Assembly: GCF_900105185.1 (NCBI RefSeq)
Contig: NZ_FNTJ01000002.1
Coordinates: 1 to 64,000, forward strand
Source: Pseudomonas saponiphila
GTDB lineage: Bacteria; Pseudomonadota; Gammaproteobacteria; Pseudomonadales; Pseudomonadaceae
Length of the DNA: 64,000 bases
Direction of reading: 5' to 3'
In this document: positions 17,902-27,218 of the stretch, in pieces
How the letters are laid out: every line of letters begins with the position of its first letter
How positions within the stretch are numbered: position 1 is the first letter of the stretch
Translations under genes and position numbers: made by a program
The notes under the pieces: generated by a model
What the model was told of the DNA's origin: nothing
Seen by the model: only the letters and a program-made list of their open reading frames with translations
Databases searched by the model: none

Positions 17902-18538
17902 ACGCCTCGGCCTACTGCTCGACCGCGAACTGGCCTGGCGTGACAACCAGCGCCTGGTACGGCTGCGCAAGAAGGCCAAGCTCAAGTACGCCAACGCCTG
18001 CCTGGAAGATCTCGACCGCCGCACCGGACGCGCCCTGGACGAGCGTCTGATCGCCACCCTGGCCAGTGGCGACTGGATCCGCCAGCAGCACAACCTGCTG
18101 CTGACCGGCCCGACCGGTGCCGGCAAAACCTGGCTGGCCTGCGCCCTGGGCAACCAGGCCTGCCGCCAGGGCTATAGCACCCTGTACCTGCGCACCCCGC
18201 GCCTGCTGGAACAACTGCGCATCGCTCATGGCGACGGCAGCTTCGGCCGTACCCTGCAACAGCTGGCAAAGGTCGACGTCCTGGTGCTGGACGACTGGGC
18301 GCTAGCCCCGCTGGAGGAAGGAGCCCGGCATGACCTGCTGGAGGTGATCGACGACCGCGCTGGCAGCCGCTCCACCATCCTGACGAGCCAACTGCCCATC
18401 GAGCACTGGCACGGCTGGATCAACGACCCGACCCTGGCCGATGCCATCCTCGACCGCCTGGTGCACAACGCCTACCGACTGACGATGAAAGGCGAGTCGC
18501 TGCGCCGAAAAAAAGCCGAGGAACAAGCCGCATCGTGA
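17789..18538 (+). CDS. istB: IS21-family helper ATPase IstB
   Basis: A 249-residue AAA+ ATPase related to DnaC. It has Walker A GPTGAGKT (107-114), Walker B VLVLDDW, and sensor and arginine regions further on ([26 protein letters not shown]). IstB chooses and remodels target DNA and activates IstA. The ATG at 17789 has an AGGAG site 7 bases upstream, inside istA; a second ATG follows directly. Starting there gives the normal IstB N-terminus ([20 protein letters not shown]), so the long overlap with istA is real and not a mis-called start. Confidence 0.95.
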   Translation: MMPQHTLNQLHQLRLDGMARALEEQWTLPASHSLSFDERLGLLLDRELAWRDNQRLVRLRKKAKLKYANACLEDLDRRTGRALDERLIATLASGDWIRQQHNLLLTGPTGAGKTWLACALGNQACRQGYSTLYLRTPRLLEQLRIAHGDGSFGRTLQQLAKVDVLVLDDWALAPLEEGARHDLLEVIDDRAGSRSTILTSQLPIEHWHGWINDPTLADAILDRLVHNAYRLTMKGESLRRKKAEEQAAS

Positions 18539-18631
18539 CCGATGCGATTACAATCCAGAACCCGCGCAACCGGGGTGGAAGCACCGGTCACGTATTAGCG
18601 AAACGCTCGGTCACGTTCACCGAAATCCGCA

Positions 18632-18742
18632 GAATCGGTGTACGACTGGCTGATAGTGCTGCGCTTCGACGACCACGGAAAGTTGCGTAAGGCCCACAGC
18701 CAGAAGATTCAGGAGCACCTGCTGCCGGGCGACGGCAGTTGA
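18632..18742 (+). pseudogene. Histidine phosphatase gene, 3' part
   Basis: The fragment begins with the right copy of the target duplication (GAATCGG, 18632-18638) and continues in frame as SVYDWLIVLRFDDHGKLRKA to the stop at 18742. This is the proper C-terminus of the phosphatase begun at 15489. It has no start of its own and will not be made as a separate protein. Its stop lies 6 bases from the end of the convergent ChaC gene. Confidence 0.88.
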
Positions 18743-18748
18743 GCCGGC

Positions 18749-19408
18749 TCAAGCCGAAGCCACGGCCCCTGAAGACTTGCAGCGCTTGAGCCGCGCCTCC
18801 AGATTGCGATCCGGCATGGCATGGCTGCGCAGGGCCTGGACCGTCTGCTCGACATAATCGCGGGTGGTGCCATAACGCCCGCAAGCGCTCTCGAACACCT
18901 GGCTCAGCACATGATCCGGCAGATTGCCGGCATAGCTGGGCAGGTGCCGCTCCAGCACGAATCCCAGGGCCTGGACCTGGCTACCATCCTCAAGACGGCA
19001 GTTGAGCCAGTGCGGACGGTAAGAGGGATAAGGCATTTCACGTTGCCACAGGGCATACAACGAGGCGTCCAGATGCTCCTCCGGCAGCCGGTAGGCGAAG
19101 CCGCTGCAGGAGCCGCCACGATCCAGGCCGAACACCAGGCCCGGCATTTCCGGCGTGCCGCGATGCTCGTGTGACCACAGATACAGACCGCGATGATAGC
19201 CATGCACCCGTCCGCGCATGCGCTCGACCGCCGAACACTCCGGGCGCCAGATCAATGAACCGTAGGCGAACAGCCAGACCGGACCACCCTTGTGCCGGGC
19301 CATGGTGGATTGCATGGAACTGCGAAGTTGTTCGTGGGTCAGCTGCGGCCCCAGATCGAGCCGCGGAGGGTAAGCCAGATTCAGATAACTGGATTCAAGG
19401 GCTGTCAT
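18749..19408 (-). CDS. ChaC-like gamma-glutamylcyclotransferase
   Basis: A 219-residue protein of the ChaC family (cleaves gamma-glutamyl peptides, typically glutathione, to 5-oxoproline and Cys-Gly). The glycine-rich substrate-binding motif FAYGSLIWRP lies near residue 47. Other family segments are GRVHGYHRGLYLWSHEHRGT, GLVFGLDRGGSCSGFAYRLP and the C-terminal GTTRDYVEQTVQALR. The ATG at 19408 is preferred over an upstream in-frame start that would add a poor leader. It lies alone, preceded by an AT-rich region with a strong dyad. Cytosolic; a role in glutathione turnover is inferred from the family. Confidence 0.85.
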   Translation of the reverse strand: MTALESSYLNLAYPPRLDLGPQLTHEQLRSSMQSTMARHKGGPVWLFAYGSLIWRPECSAVERMRGRVHGYHRGLYLWSHEHRGTPEMPGLVFGLDRGGSCSGFAYRLPEEHLDASLYALWQREMPYPSYRPHWLNCRLEDGSQVQALGFVLERHLPSYAGNLPDHVLSQVFESACGRYGTTRDYVEQTVQALRSHAMPDRNLEARLKRCKSSGAVASA

Positions 19409-19546
19409 GGCGAATAGCGTTCGGCTCCCCGCGTAAAAGAAGTTACTTAATAGAACGCCTGGAAGTAACTGCAAGACACATAAGTTTCAAGGCAAGTTAA
19501 GTGCCACTAGAGCAGCACTCAAGTTGGAGGCTTATATATAACCTAC

Positions 19547-19574
19547 CGGTATTTATTTAATTAGATAAATACCG
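19547..19574. promoter_or_regulatory. AT-rich perfect dyad (CGGTATTTAT/ATAAATACCG)
   Basis: Ten-base arms at 19547-19556 and 19565-19574 are perfect inverted repeats around an 8-base AT-rich spacer, inside a markedly AT-rich island (about 19530-19600). It lies after the reductase stop and about 140 bases before the ChaC start, so it could be an operator or promoter element, or a terminator-like hairpin. No matching regulator is identified. Confidence 0.45.
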
Positions 19575-19620
19575 ATGGGCTATATACAGAGTTATAACGG
19601 ACAGCCCCGACCAGATGCAG

Positions 19621-20589
19621 TCAGGGGCGCGGAGCGTAGGCGAACACGTCGGCCCGCATCTGATGAGCGTCCATCCCGGCATTCACCAGCGCGTCCAGGG
19701 TGGCGTAGATCATGGCCGGCGAGCCGCTGGCATAGACGTGCACCGCCGACAGATCGGTGATGTCCTCGCACACCGCCTCGTGCAGCATGCCGCAGCGTCC
19801 CTCCCAGCCGCACAGGTCGCTGACCACCTTGTGCAGGTACAGGTTGGGCAACTGCTGCCATTCATCCCAGTGTTCCAGCTGGTAGAAGTCCTCTGGCCGA
19901 CGCACGCCCCAATACAGGTGCACCGGGTGCTTGAAGCCCTTGGCCCGGCAGTGCTCGATCAGGCTGTGCATCTGCGCCATGCCGGTCCCGGCGGCGATCA
20001 GCACCAGCGGACCGTCCGGCAGCTCGGCCAGGTGGGTATCGCCGAACGGCATCTCGACCCGCGCAATGCGCTCGCGTTGCAGCTGCTGCATCAGGCTTTG
20101 CGCACTGTTTTCGCGCACCAGCACGTGCAACTCCAGGTCCCGCCCGCAATGGGGCGCCGAAGCCAGGGAGAACGCCGACTTCTCGCCGTTATCGCGTTCC
20201 AGCATCAGGTACTGGCCAGCGTGATAGCGGGGTGGCTTGCCGGCCGGAGCCCGCAGCCTGACCCGCCAGACATCGCCGCCGACTTCCAGGCATTCAGTGA
20301 GCTGACACGACAGGCTGCGCACCGGCAACTCTCCCAGCGCAAGGACGCCATCCCACAGCACGATGCAGTCTTCCAGCGGCTCTGCAATGCAAGTGTAGAA
20401 CTCGCCGTGATCACGCACATCGCCGGCTTGCTGCACGCTGCCCTCCACCAGCAGCGCCGCACACACATGGCAGTTGCCATTGCGACAGCTTTGCGGGCAT
20501 TCATAGCCCAGGCGCCGCGCCGCATCGAGAATCCGCTCGCCGGGCAGCGTCTCAAGCACCGCTCCGGAGGGCTGCAAGGTTACACGCAT
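19621..20589 (-). CDS. Ferredoxin:NAD(P)H reductase-type oxidoreductase (ubiD-linked)
   Basis: A 322-residue electron-transfer flavoprotein. The N-terminal [2Fe-2S] ferredoxin domain has cysteines in SCRNGNCHVC and a fourth in EFYTCIAE. An FAD-binding domain (AGQYLMLERD) and a C-terminal NAD(P) domain (VLIAAGTGMAQMHSLIEHCR) follow. This is the layout of phenol-hydroxylase/CDP-6-deoxyglucoseen-reductase-type proteins, the name often given by automatic annotation. Position next to ubiD is conserved in Pseudomonas (PA5236/PA5237 order) and hints at a link with ubiquinone or aromatic metabolism, which is inference. The ATG shares a base with the ubiD stop (TGATG). Confidence 0.86.
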   Translation of the reverse strand: MRVTLQPSGAVLETLPGERILDAARRLGYECPQSCRNGNCHVCAALLVEGSVQQAGDVRDHGEFYTCIAEPLEDCIVLWDGVLALGELPVRSLSCQLTECLEVGGDVWRVRLRAPAGKPPRYHAGQYLMLERDNGEKSAFSLASAPHCGRDLELHVLVRENSAQSLMQQLQRERIARVEMPFGDTHLAELPDGPLVLIAAGTGMAQMHSLIEHCRAKGFKHPVHLYWGVRRPEDFYQLEHWDEWQQLPNLYLHKVVSDLCGWEGRCGMLHEAVCEDITDLSAVHVYASGSPAMIYATLDALVNAGMDAHQMRADVFAYAPRP

Positions 20590-22055
20590 CAATCTATTCC
20601 TAACTGATTCCAGATGGCATCGATCCGGCGGGTGACCGCCTCATCCTTGACGATGACCCGGCCCCACTCTCGGGTGGTTTCTCCGGGCCACTTGTGAGTG
20701 GCGTCGAGCCCCATCTTCGAACCCAGGCCGGATACCGGCGAGGCGAAGTCGAGGTAGTCGATCGGGGTATTGTCGATCATCACCGTGTCGCGCTTGGGGT
20801 CCATGCGCGTGGTGATGGCCCAGATCACATCGTTCCAGTCCCGGGCATTGATATCGTCGTCGGTGACGATAACGAACTTGGTGTACATGAACTGTCGCAA
20901 AAACGACCAGACACCCAGCATCACGCGCTTGGCGTGCCCCGGGTACTGCTTCTTCATGGTCACCACCGCCATGCGGTAGGAGCAGCCCTCGGGTGGCAGG
21001 TAGAAGTCGGTGATCTCCGGGAACTGCTTCTGCAGGATCGGCACGAACACTTCGTTCAGCGCCACGCCGAGGATCGCCGGCTCATCCGGTGGCCGCCCGG
21101 TATAGGTGCTGTGGTAGATCGGCTTGATGCGATGGGTGATGCGCTCCACGGTGAACACCGGGAAGCTGTCGACTTCGTTGTAGTAACCGGTGTGGTCGCC
21201 GTACGGACCTTCATCGGCCATTTCACCGGGGTGAATCACCCCTTCGAGAACGATTTCCGCGGAGGCCGGAACCTGCAGGTCGTTGCCGCGGCACTTCACC
21301 AGCTCGGTGCGGTTGCCCCGCAGCAGGCCGGCGAAGGCGTATTCGGAAAGGCTGTCCGGCACCGGGGTCACCGCGCCGAGAATGGTTGCCGGGTCCGCGC
21401 CCAGGGCCACGGACACCGGGAACGGCTGGCCCGGGTGCTTCTCGCACCACTCGCGGTAATCCAGCGCGCCGCCACGGTGGCTCAACCAGCGCATGATCAC
21501 CTTGTTGCGGCCAATCACCTGCTGGCGATAGATGCCCAGGTTCTGCCGGTCCTTGTTCGGCCCCTTGGTCACGGTCAGGCCCCAGGTGATCAGCGGCCCG
21601 ACGTCACCGGGCCAGCAGGTCTGCACCGGCAGCATGCCCAGGTCGACGTCGTCGCCCTCGATCACCACTTCCTGGCACACCGCATCCTTGACCACCTTGG
21701 GCGCCATGGAAATGATCTTGCGGAAGATCGGCAGCTTGGACCAGGCATCCTTCAAGCCCTTGGGCGGCTCCGGCTCCTTGAGGAAGGCCAGCAACTTGCC
21801 GATCTCGCGCAGCTCGCTGACCGCATCGGCGCCCATCCCCAGGGCCACGCGCTCGGGGGTGCCGAACAGGTTGCCGAGCACGGGAATGTCGTAACCGGTG
21901 GGGTTTTCAAACAGCAGGGCCGGGCCTTTGGCGCGCAAGGTGCGATCGCAGACCTCGGTCATTTCCAGCACTGGGGACACCGGGACCTGGATGCGCTTGA
22001 GTTCCGAGCGCTGTTCCAGGCCGCTGATAAAGTCGCGCAAGTCGCGATACTGCAT
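20589..22055 (-). CDS. ubiD: 4-hydroxy-3-polyprenylbenzoate decarboxylase UbiD
   Basis: A 488-residue member of the UbiD family, which decarboxylates 3-polyprenyl-4-hydroxybenzoate in ubiquinone synthesis using prenylated FMN made by UbiX. Family landmarks are clear: [57 protein letters not shown] and the conserved E(x)2[10 protein letters not shown] stretch. The start at 22055 ([10 protein letters not shown]) matches the usual UbiD N-terminus; an upstream in-frame start would add an unrelated leader. It is co-transcribed with the downstream reductase by stop/start overlap. Confidence 0.96.
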   Translation of the reverse strand: MQYRDLRDFISGLEQRSELKRIQVPVSPVLEMTEVCDRTLRAKGPALLFENPTGYDIPVLGNLFGTPERVALGMGADAVSELREIGKLLAFLKEPEPPKGLKDAWSKLPIFRKIISMAPKVVKDAVCQEVVIEGDDVDLGMLPVQTCWPGDVGPLITWGLTVTKGPNKDRQNLGIYRQQVIGRNKVIMRWLSHRGGALDYREWCEKHPGQPFPVSVALGADPATILGAVTPVPDSLSEYAFAGLLRGNRTELVKCRGNDLQVPASAEIVLEGVIHPGEMADEGPYGDHTGYYNEVDSFPVFTVERITHRIKPIYHSTYTGRPPDEPAILGVALNEVFVPILQKQFPEITDFYLPPEGCSYRMAVVTMKKQYPGHAKRVMLGVWSFLRQFMYTKFVIVTDDDINARDWNDVIWAITTRMDPKRDTVMIDNTPIDYLDFASPVSGLGSKMGLDATHKWPGETTREWGRVIVKDEAVTRRIDAIWNQLGID

Positions 22056-22140
22056 GCGTGAGCCTCGTTTTCGCCGTGGCATTCGGGGCAGGCAGTTTAG
22101 CGCCGAACCCACAGGTTCAGAATAGAGAATGTCAGATAGC

Positions 22141-22161
22141 AAAAAGCCGGGTTTCCCCGGC
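22141..22161 (-). terminator. Rho-independent terminator of rho
   Basis: GCCGGG (22146-22151) and CCCGGC (22156-22161) form a stem around a TTTC loop. On the minus strand it ends in TTTTTGC. It lies 20 bases after the rho stop. Confidence 0.8.
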
Positions 22162-22180
22162 TCTTGCTGGCCTGATCGAT

Positions 22181-23440
<1,260 letters not shown>

Positions 23441-23474
23441 ATAGGAATGACGTAATCATTTATAGAGGGGGGAA

Positions 23475-23493
23475 ATTAAGCTTTTGGCTTAAT
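23475..23493 (-). promoter_or_regulatory. Hairpin in the rho leader
   Basis: ATTAAGC (23475-23481) and GCTTAAT (23487-23493) form a perfect 7-bp stem with a 5-base loop, 35 to 53 bases before the rho ATG in the 5' untranslated region. No T-tract follows it on the minus strand, so it is not a plain terminator. A role in rho self-control is possible but unproven. Confidence 0.4.
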
Positions 23494-23637
23494 GAGGCCG
23501 CGCCGCGGAGAAGGCGACAGGATCGCGTACTTATTCGAAAAGGAGAGCGTCGGCGACGGCTTGCAGGGGGCACTGGAGAAACCAGTGCGGGGCCGAATGT
23601 AACACCTGAGTTTCGGAGCGTCTAGCCCTCGATCACG

Positions 23638-23666
23638 AAAAAGCCCCGCATTTTGCGGGGCTTTTC
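23638..23666. terminator. Terminator after trxA
   Basis: AGCCCCGCA (23642-23650) pairs with TGCGGGGCT (23654-23662), with A-run and T-run flanks on either side, so it can act in both directions. It lies 21 bases after the trxA stop on the minus strand. Confidence 0.85.
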
Positions 23667-23686
23667 CAGGGCACTGAAATCGACGC

Positions 23687-24016
23687 TTAGATGTTGGCGT
23701 CGAGGAAAGCGGCCAGTTGCGACTTGGACAGTGCGCCGACCTTGGTGGCCTCGACATTGCCGTTCTTGAACAGCATCAGAGTCGGGATGCCACGCACACC
23801 ATGCTTGGCCGGGGTTTCCGAGTTTTCGTCGATGTTCAGCTTGGCAACGGTCAATTTGCCTTTGTAGGTTTCAGCAATTTCGTCCAGAACCGGAGCGATC
23901 ATCTTGCATGGGCCGCACCACTCAGCCCAGTAGTCGACCAGTACAGCGCCTTCGGCTTTGAGTACGTCGGTCTCGAAGCTGGCGTCGCTGACGTGTTTGA
24001 TAAGATCGCTGCTCAT
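23687..24016 (-). CDS. trxA: Thioredoxin TrxA
   Basis: A 109-residue cytosolic thioredoxin with the active site WCGPC at 33-37, the cis-proline loop RGIPTL and the usual ending [11 protein letters not shown]. It reduces disulfides in target proteins with electrons from thioredoxin reductase. The start MSSDLIKHV at 24016 agrees with the family; the open frame upstream to 24103 has no matching sequence. Placement directly before rho is typical of gamma-proteobacteria. Confidence 0.98.
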   Translation of the reverse strand: MSSDLIKHVSDASFETDVLKAEGAVLVDYWAEWCGPCKMIAPVLDEIAETYKGKLTVAKLNIDENSETPAKHGVRGIPTLMLFKNGNVEATKVGALSKSQLAAFLDANI

Positions 24017-24136
24017 GGAATTCTCCAGGTTGTAAGCAAAAAAACGTGGCCCATCATATCTGCCCTTCCCGCGTTCAGGAAGCCGGAGATGATTGACTCT
24101 CACTATGGTGCCCCATGAGTTTGGGTATAGCTCAGC

Positions 24137-24841
24137 TCAGGCAGACGCGGGGGTCACAAAGGCGATTCCAGTGCGCAGGGCAGCATTGCGCACATGCTCC
24201 TGCATGGCCTTTTGCGCCGCTCCGGAAGCATGCCGGACCAGGGCCCGGAGGATCTTGCGATGCTCCTGCCAGGTTTCCATGGCCCGCTCGGGTCGGATGA
24301 ACGGTAGCTTCTGACTCTCCAGGAAGATCTCGGCACTGGCGCTGAGGATGCTCAGCATCGCCTGATTGCCGCTGGCCAGGAGGATCTTCTGGTGAAACTC
24401 GAAGTCCAGCCGCGCCGCCGCCTCGAAATCCCCGGCCCGCAACTCACTGCGCATGGCCTGCACATTGTCTTCCAGGGCATCCAGCTCATCGGCGGTCAGG
24501 GTCACCGCCGCCAGGCCCGCAGCGAACCCCTCCAGGGCATAACGCAGCTGAAAGATATCCACCGGCGAGGCCTGGGCGGCGAACGGCCAGCTCAATCCGG
24601 CACCGGCCGGAACCGTTTCAGGCACCTGGACGAACACCCCCTTGCCCGGCTGCACACTGATCATCCCCAGGGCACTCAAGGATGACAGAGCCTCGCGCAG
24701 CGACGCCCGACTGACCCCCAATTGCACCGCCAGCTCCCGCTGCGAGGGCAGCGCATCCCCCGGGCCAAAGCCCCGTTCGATGATCAATTGGCGAATGGCT
24801 TGCAGGGCCAGTTCGGGTACGGCACGGGTGATCGAATTCAT
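24137..24841 (-). CDS. GntR/FadR-family transcriptional regulator
   Basis: A 234-residue regulator. The N-terminal winged helix-turn-helix (about residues 10-75) has the GntR signature FGPGDALPSQRELAVQLGVS and ASLREALSSLSALGMI. The C-terminal FCD ligand-binding helical domain includes the metal-binding-type D/H positions (LDFEFHQKILLASGN). It is divergent from the amino-acid ABC transporter at 25096, so it most likely controls that operon and itself from the shared 254-base region, where a matching dyad occurs. The ligand is unknown; FadR/VanR-type regulators commonly bind organic acids or amino-acid-like molecules. Confidence 0.87.
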   Translation of the reverse strand: MNSITRAVPELALQAIRQLIIERGFGPGDALPSQRELAVQLGVSRASLREALSSLSALGMISVQPGKGVFVQVPETVPAGAGLSWPFAAQASPVDIFQLRYALEGFAAGLAAVTLTADELDALEDNVQAMRSELRAGDFEAAARLDFEFHQKILLASGNQAMLSILSASAEIFLESQKLPFIRPERAMETWQEHRKILRALVRHASGAAQKAMQEHVRNAALRTGIAFVTPASA

Positions 24842-24968
24842 GGATGGGCGGCTGACCGGTGCAGGAAAAGCTCCCTTGTAAAGCTATTCGCCGAACCCGG
24901 CAAGTCGTGCCCCACAGGGGTTCGGTGCTGTCCCGCGATGCTCGATCCAGGTGCGAAAAAACGCCCAA

Positions 24969-24981
24969 CTGTTCAGACCAG
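24969..24981. promoter_or_regulatory. Candidate operator of the FadR-type regulator
   Basis: CTGTTCAGACCAG is an imperfect dyad (CTG.TC-A-GA.CAG, five of six pairs) close to the CTGGTC-N-GACCAG style operators of FadR/VanR-type GntR regulators. It lies in the divergent region between the regulator and the ABC transporter genes. Prediction only. Confidence 0.4.
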
Positions 24982-25095
24982 TAAGACCGAAAAGACCACG
25001 GTGAACCGCGTATCCACGGCCTTTTCCATGTATTGGCATGGCCTGTGCTCTGTCGCCACACAGCATTCACTTCCCAAGACTTGCGGAGATTCGCC

Positions 25096-25881
25096 ATGAC
25101 CAAACGCTGTTGCGCCCTGCTCTCTGCCCTGTTCGCCAGCCTGCTGCTGAGCCAGGCCCCGGCCCAGGCCAGTGCCCTGGACGACGTGATCGCCCGCGGC
25201 ACCCTCAAGGTGGCCGTGCCCCAGGATTTCCCGCCGTTCGGTTCGGTGGGCCCGGACATGCAGCCCCGCGGCCTGGACATCGACACCGCCCGCCTGCTGG
25301 CCGAACAGCTCAAGGTCAAGCTGGAACTGACCCCGGTGAACAGCACCAACCGCATTCCATTCCTCACCACCGGCAAGGTCGACCTGGTGATTTCCAGCCT
25401 CGGCAAGAACCCGGAACGGGAAAAGGTCATCGATTTCTCTCGGGCTTACGCACCCTTCTACCTCGCGGTGTTCGGCCCGCCCGATGCCGCCATCGCCAGC
25501 CTCGACGACCTCAAGGGCAAGACCATCAGCGTCACCCGTGGCGCCATCGAAGACATCGAGCTGACCGCCGTGGCGCCCCAGGGCGCGACCATCAAGCGCT
25601 TCGAGGACAACAACTCGACCATCGCCGCCTACCTCGCCGGCCAGGTCGACCTGATCGCCAGCGGTAACGTGGTGATGGTCGCCATCAGCCAGCGCAACCC
25701 GAAGCGCATCCCGGCGATGAAGATCAAGCTCAAGGACTCGCCGGTCTACGTCGGGGTCAACAAGAACCAGCCGGAGCTGCTGGACAAGGTCAACCAGATC
25801 CTCACTGCCGCCAAGGCCGACGGCGCTCTGGAGAAAAACTCCCAGCAGTGGCTCAAGGAGCCGCTGCCGGCCGACCTTTGA
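25096..25881 (+). CDS. Amino-acid ABC transporter, periplasmic binding protein
   Basis: A 261-residue secreted protein with signal peptide (CCALLSALFASLLLSQAPAQA). It has the type 3 solute-binding (PBPb) fold: GTLKVAVPQDFPPFG near the mature N-terminus, RGLDIDTARLLAEQL, and DLVISSLGKNPEREKVIDFS. It feeds polar amino acids or related compounds to the permeases encoded directly downstream. The ATG at 25096 begins the signal peptide; an in-frame start upstream (25033) adds a non-hydrophobic leader. It is the first gene of a four-gene operon controlled, by inference, by the divergent GntR regulator. Confidence 0.9.
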   Translation: MTKRCCALLSALFASLLLSQAPAQASALDDVIARGTLKVAVPQDFPPFGSVGPDMQPRGLDIDTARLLAEQLKVKLELTPVNSTNRIPFLTTGKVDLVISSLGKNPEREKVIDFSRAYAPFYLAVFGPPDAAIASLDDLKGKTISVTRGAIEDIELTAVAPQGATIKRFEDNNSTIAAYLAGQVDLIASGNVVMVAISQRNPKRIPAMKIKLKDSPVYVGVNKNQPELLDKVNQILTAAKADGALEKNSQQWLKEPLPADL

Positions 25882-25902
25882 CCGCCCACCCGGAGCTTGA
25901 GC

Positions 25903-26571
25903 ATGGCTTATCAGTTCGACTTCCTGCCGGTGCTGGAAAACACCGGCCTGCTGCTGCGCGGCGCGCTGTTCACCCTGGAACTGACCGCCATCGGCACGCT
26001 GCTCGGGGTCAGCCTGGGGATCATCGGCGCCCTGGTGCGGGCCTGGAGGATTCAGCCCCTGGCGGCGGCGTTCGGCGTCTACGTCGAGCTGATCCGCAAT
26101 ACCCCGTTCCTGGTGCAGTTGTTCTTCATCTTCTTCGGCCTGCCGTCCCTGGGCCTGCAGATTTCCGAGTGGCAGGCGGCAGTGCTGGCCATGGTGATCA
26201 ACCTCGGCGCCTATTCCACGGAAATCATCCGCGCCGGCATCCAGGCAATCCCCAAGGGCCAGCTGGAAGCCGCCGCCGCCCTGGCCATGAGCCGTTTCGA
26301 AGCCTTTCGCCACGTGGTGCTGCTGCCAGCCCTGGGCAAGGTCTGGCCGGCCCTGTGCAGCCAGATCATCATCGTCATGCTGGGCTCTGCGGTGTGCTCG
26401 CAGATCGCCACCGAAGAGCTGAGCTTCGCCGCCAACTTCATTCAATCGCGCAACTTCCGCGCCTTTGAAACCTACGCCCTGACCACCCTGATCTACCTGT
26501 GCATGGCCTTGCTGATCCGTCAGTTGCTGAACTGGATCGGCCAGCGCTACATCCTGAGGAGCAGCCGATGA
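25903..26571 (+). CDS. Amino-acid ABC transporter permease 1 (His/Glu/Gln/Arg family)
   Basis: A 222-residue inner-membrane permease of the HisM/GlnP group. It has about five transmembrane segments, the sequence ELIRNTPFLVQLFFIFFGLP typical of these permeases, and the EAA-like cytoplasmic loop (EAAAALAMSRFEAFRHVVLP-like segment near residue 125) that docks on the ATPase. The ATG at 25903 has GGAG 7 bases before it. It overlaps the second permease by four bases (ATGA), which points to a heterodimeric channel. Confidence 0.9.
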   Translation: MAYQFDFLPVLENTGLLLRGALFTLELTAIGTLLGVSLGIIGALVRAWRIQPLAAAFGVYVELIRNTPFLVQLFFIFFGLPSLGLQISEWQAAVLAMVINLGAYSTEIIRAGIQAIPKGQLEAAAALAMSRFEAFRHVVLLPALGKVWPALCSQIIIVMLGSAVCSQIATEELSFAANFIQSRNFRAFETYALTTLIYLCMALLIRQLLNWIGQRYILRSSR

Positions 26572-27218
26572 GCGACTTCAGTTTCTGGGACATCCTGCGC
26601 AACCTGCTCAGCGGCCTGCAGTGGACCCTGCTGCTATCCCTGGTGGCCTTTATCGGCGGCGGCCTGATCGGCCTGCTGATCATGACCCTGCGGATCTCCG
26701 ACAAGGGCTGGGCCCGCTCCTGCGCCCGCACCTATATAGAACTGTTCCAGGGCACACCGCTGCTGATGCAGCTGTTCCTGGTGTTCTTCGGCATCGCCCT
26801 GCTGGGGGTGGATATCTCACCCTGGCTGGCCGCCGCCATCGCCCTGACCCTGTTCACCAGCGCCTACCTGGCGGAGATCTGGCGCGGCTGCGTCGAGTCG
26901 ATTCCCCATGGCCAGTGGGAAGCTTCGTCAAGCCTGGCCCTGAGCCCCTATGAACAGCTGCGCCACGTGATCCTGCCGCAAGCGCTGCGTATCGCCGTGG
27001 CGCCCACCGTGGGCTTCTCGGTGCAAGTGGTCAAAGGCACCGCGGTGACCTCGATCATCGGTTTCACCGAGCTGACCAAGACCGGCAGTATGCTGGCCAA
27101 CGCCACCTTCGAACCCTTCATGGTCTATGGCCTGGTGGCCCTCGGTTACTTCCTGCTGTGCTACCCCCTGTCCCTCAGTGCCCGCTACCTGGAAAGGAGA
27201 CTGCATGCCTCTGCTTAG
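26568..27218 (+). CDS. Amino-acid ABC transporter permease 2
   Basis: A 216-residue partner permease with the same family marks: YIELFQGTPLLMQLFLVFFG, an EAA loop (GQWEASSSLALSPYEQLRHV) and five hydrophobic helices. It presumably pairs with permease 1. The start overlaps the previous stop and its end overlaps the ATPase gene by 14 bases, giving a tightly coupled operon order of binding protein, two permeases, ATPase. Confidence 0.9.
   Translation: MSDFSFWDILRNLLSGLQWTLLLSLVAFIGGGLIGLLIMTLRISDKGWARSCARTYIELFQGTPLLMQLFLVFFGIALLGVDISPWLAAAIALTLFTSAYLAEIWRGCVESIPHGQWEASSSLALSPYEQLRHVILPQALRIAVAPTVGFSVQVVKGTAVTSIIGFTELTKTGSMLANATFEPFMVYGLVALGYFLLCYPLSLSARYLERRLHASA

Larger units (their letters stand above)
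15991..18631 (+). mobile_element. Complete IS21-family insertion sequence (2641 bp)
   Basis: Both ends are visible: the left end is TGCGGATTTCGGAGCACCGT and the right end, read inward, is TGCGGATTTCGGTGAACGTG, with the expected TG/CA termini. Within are istA and istB in the same direction. Several internal copies of a GTGACCG..TTTCG(G/C)TA unit lie near both ends, as IS21 elements show. The host gene is split and the 7-base target copy is intact on both sides, so the insertion is recent enough not to have drifted. All components needed for transposition appear present. Confidence 0.94.
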
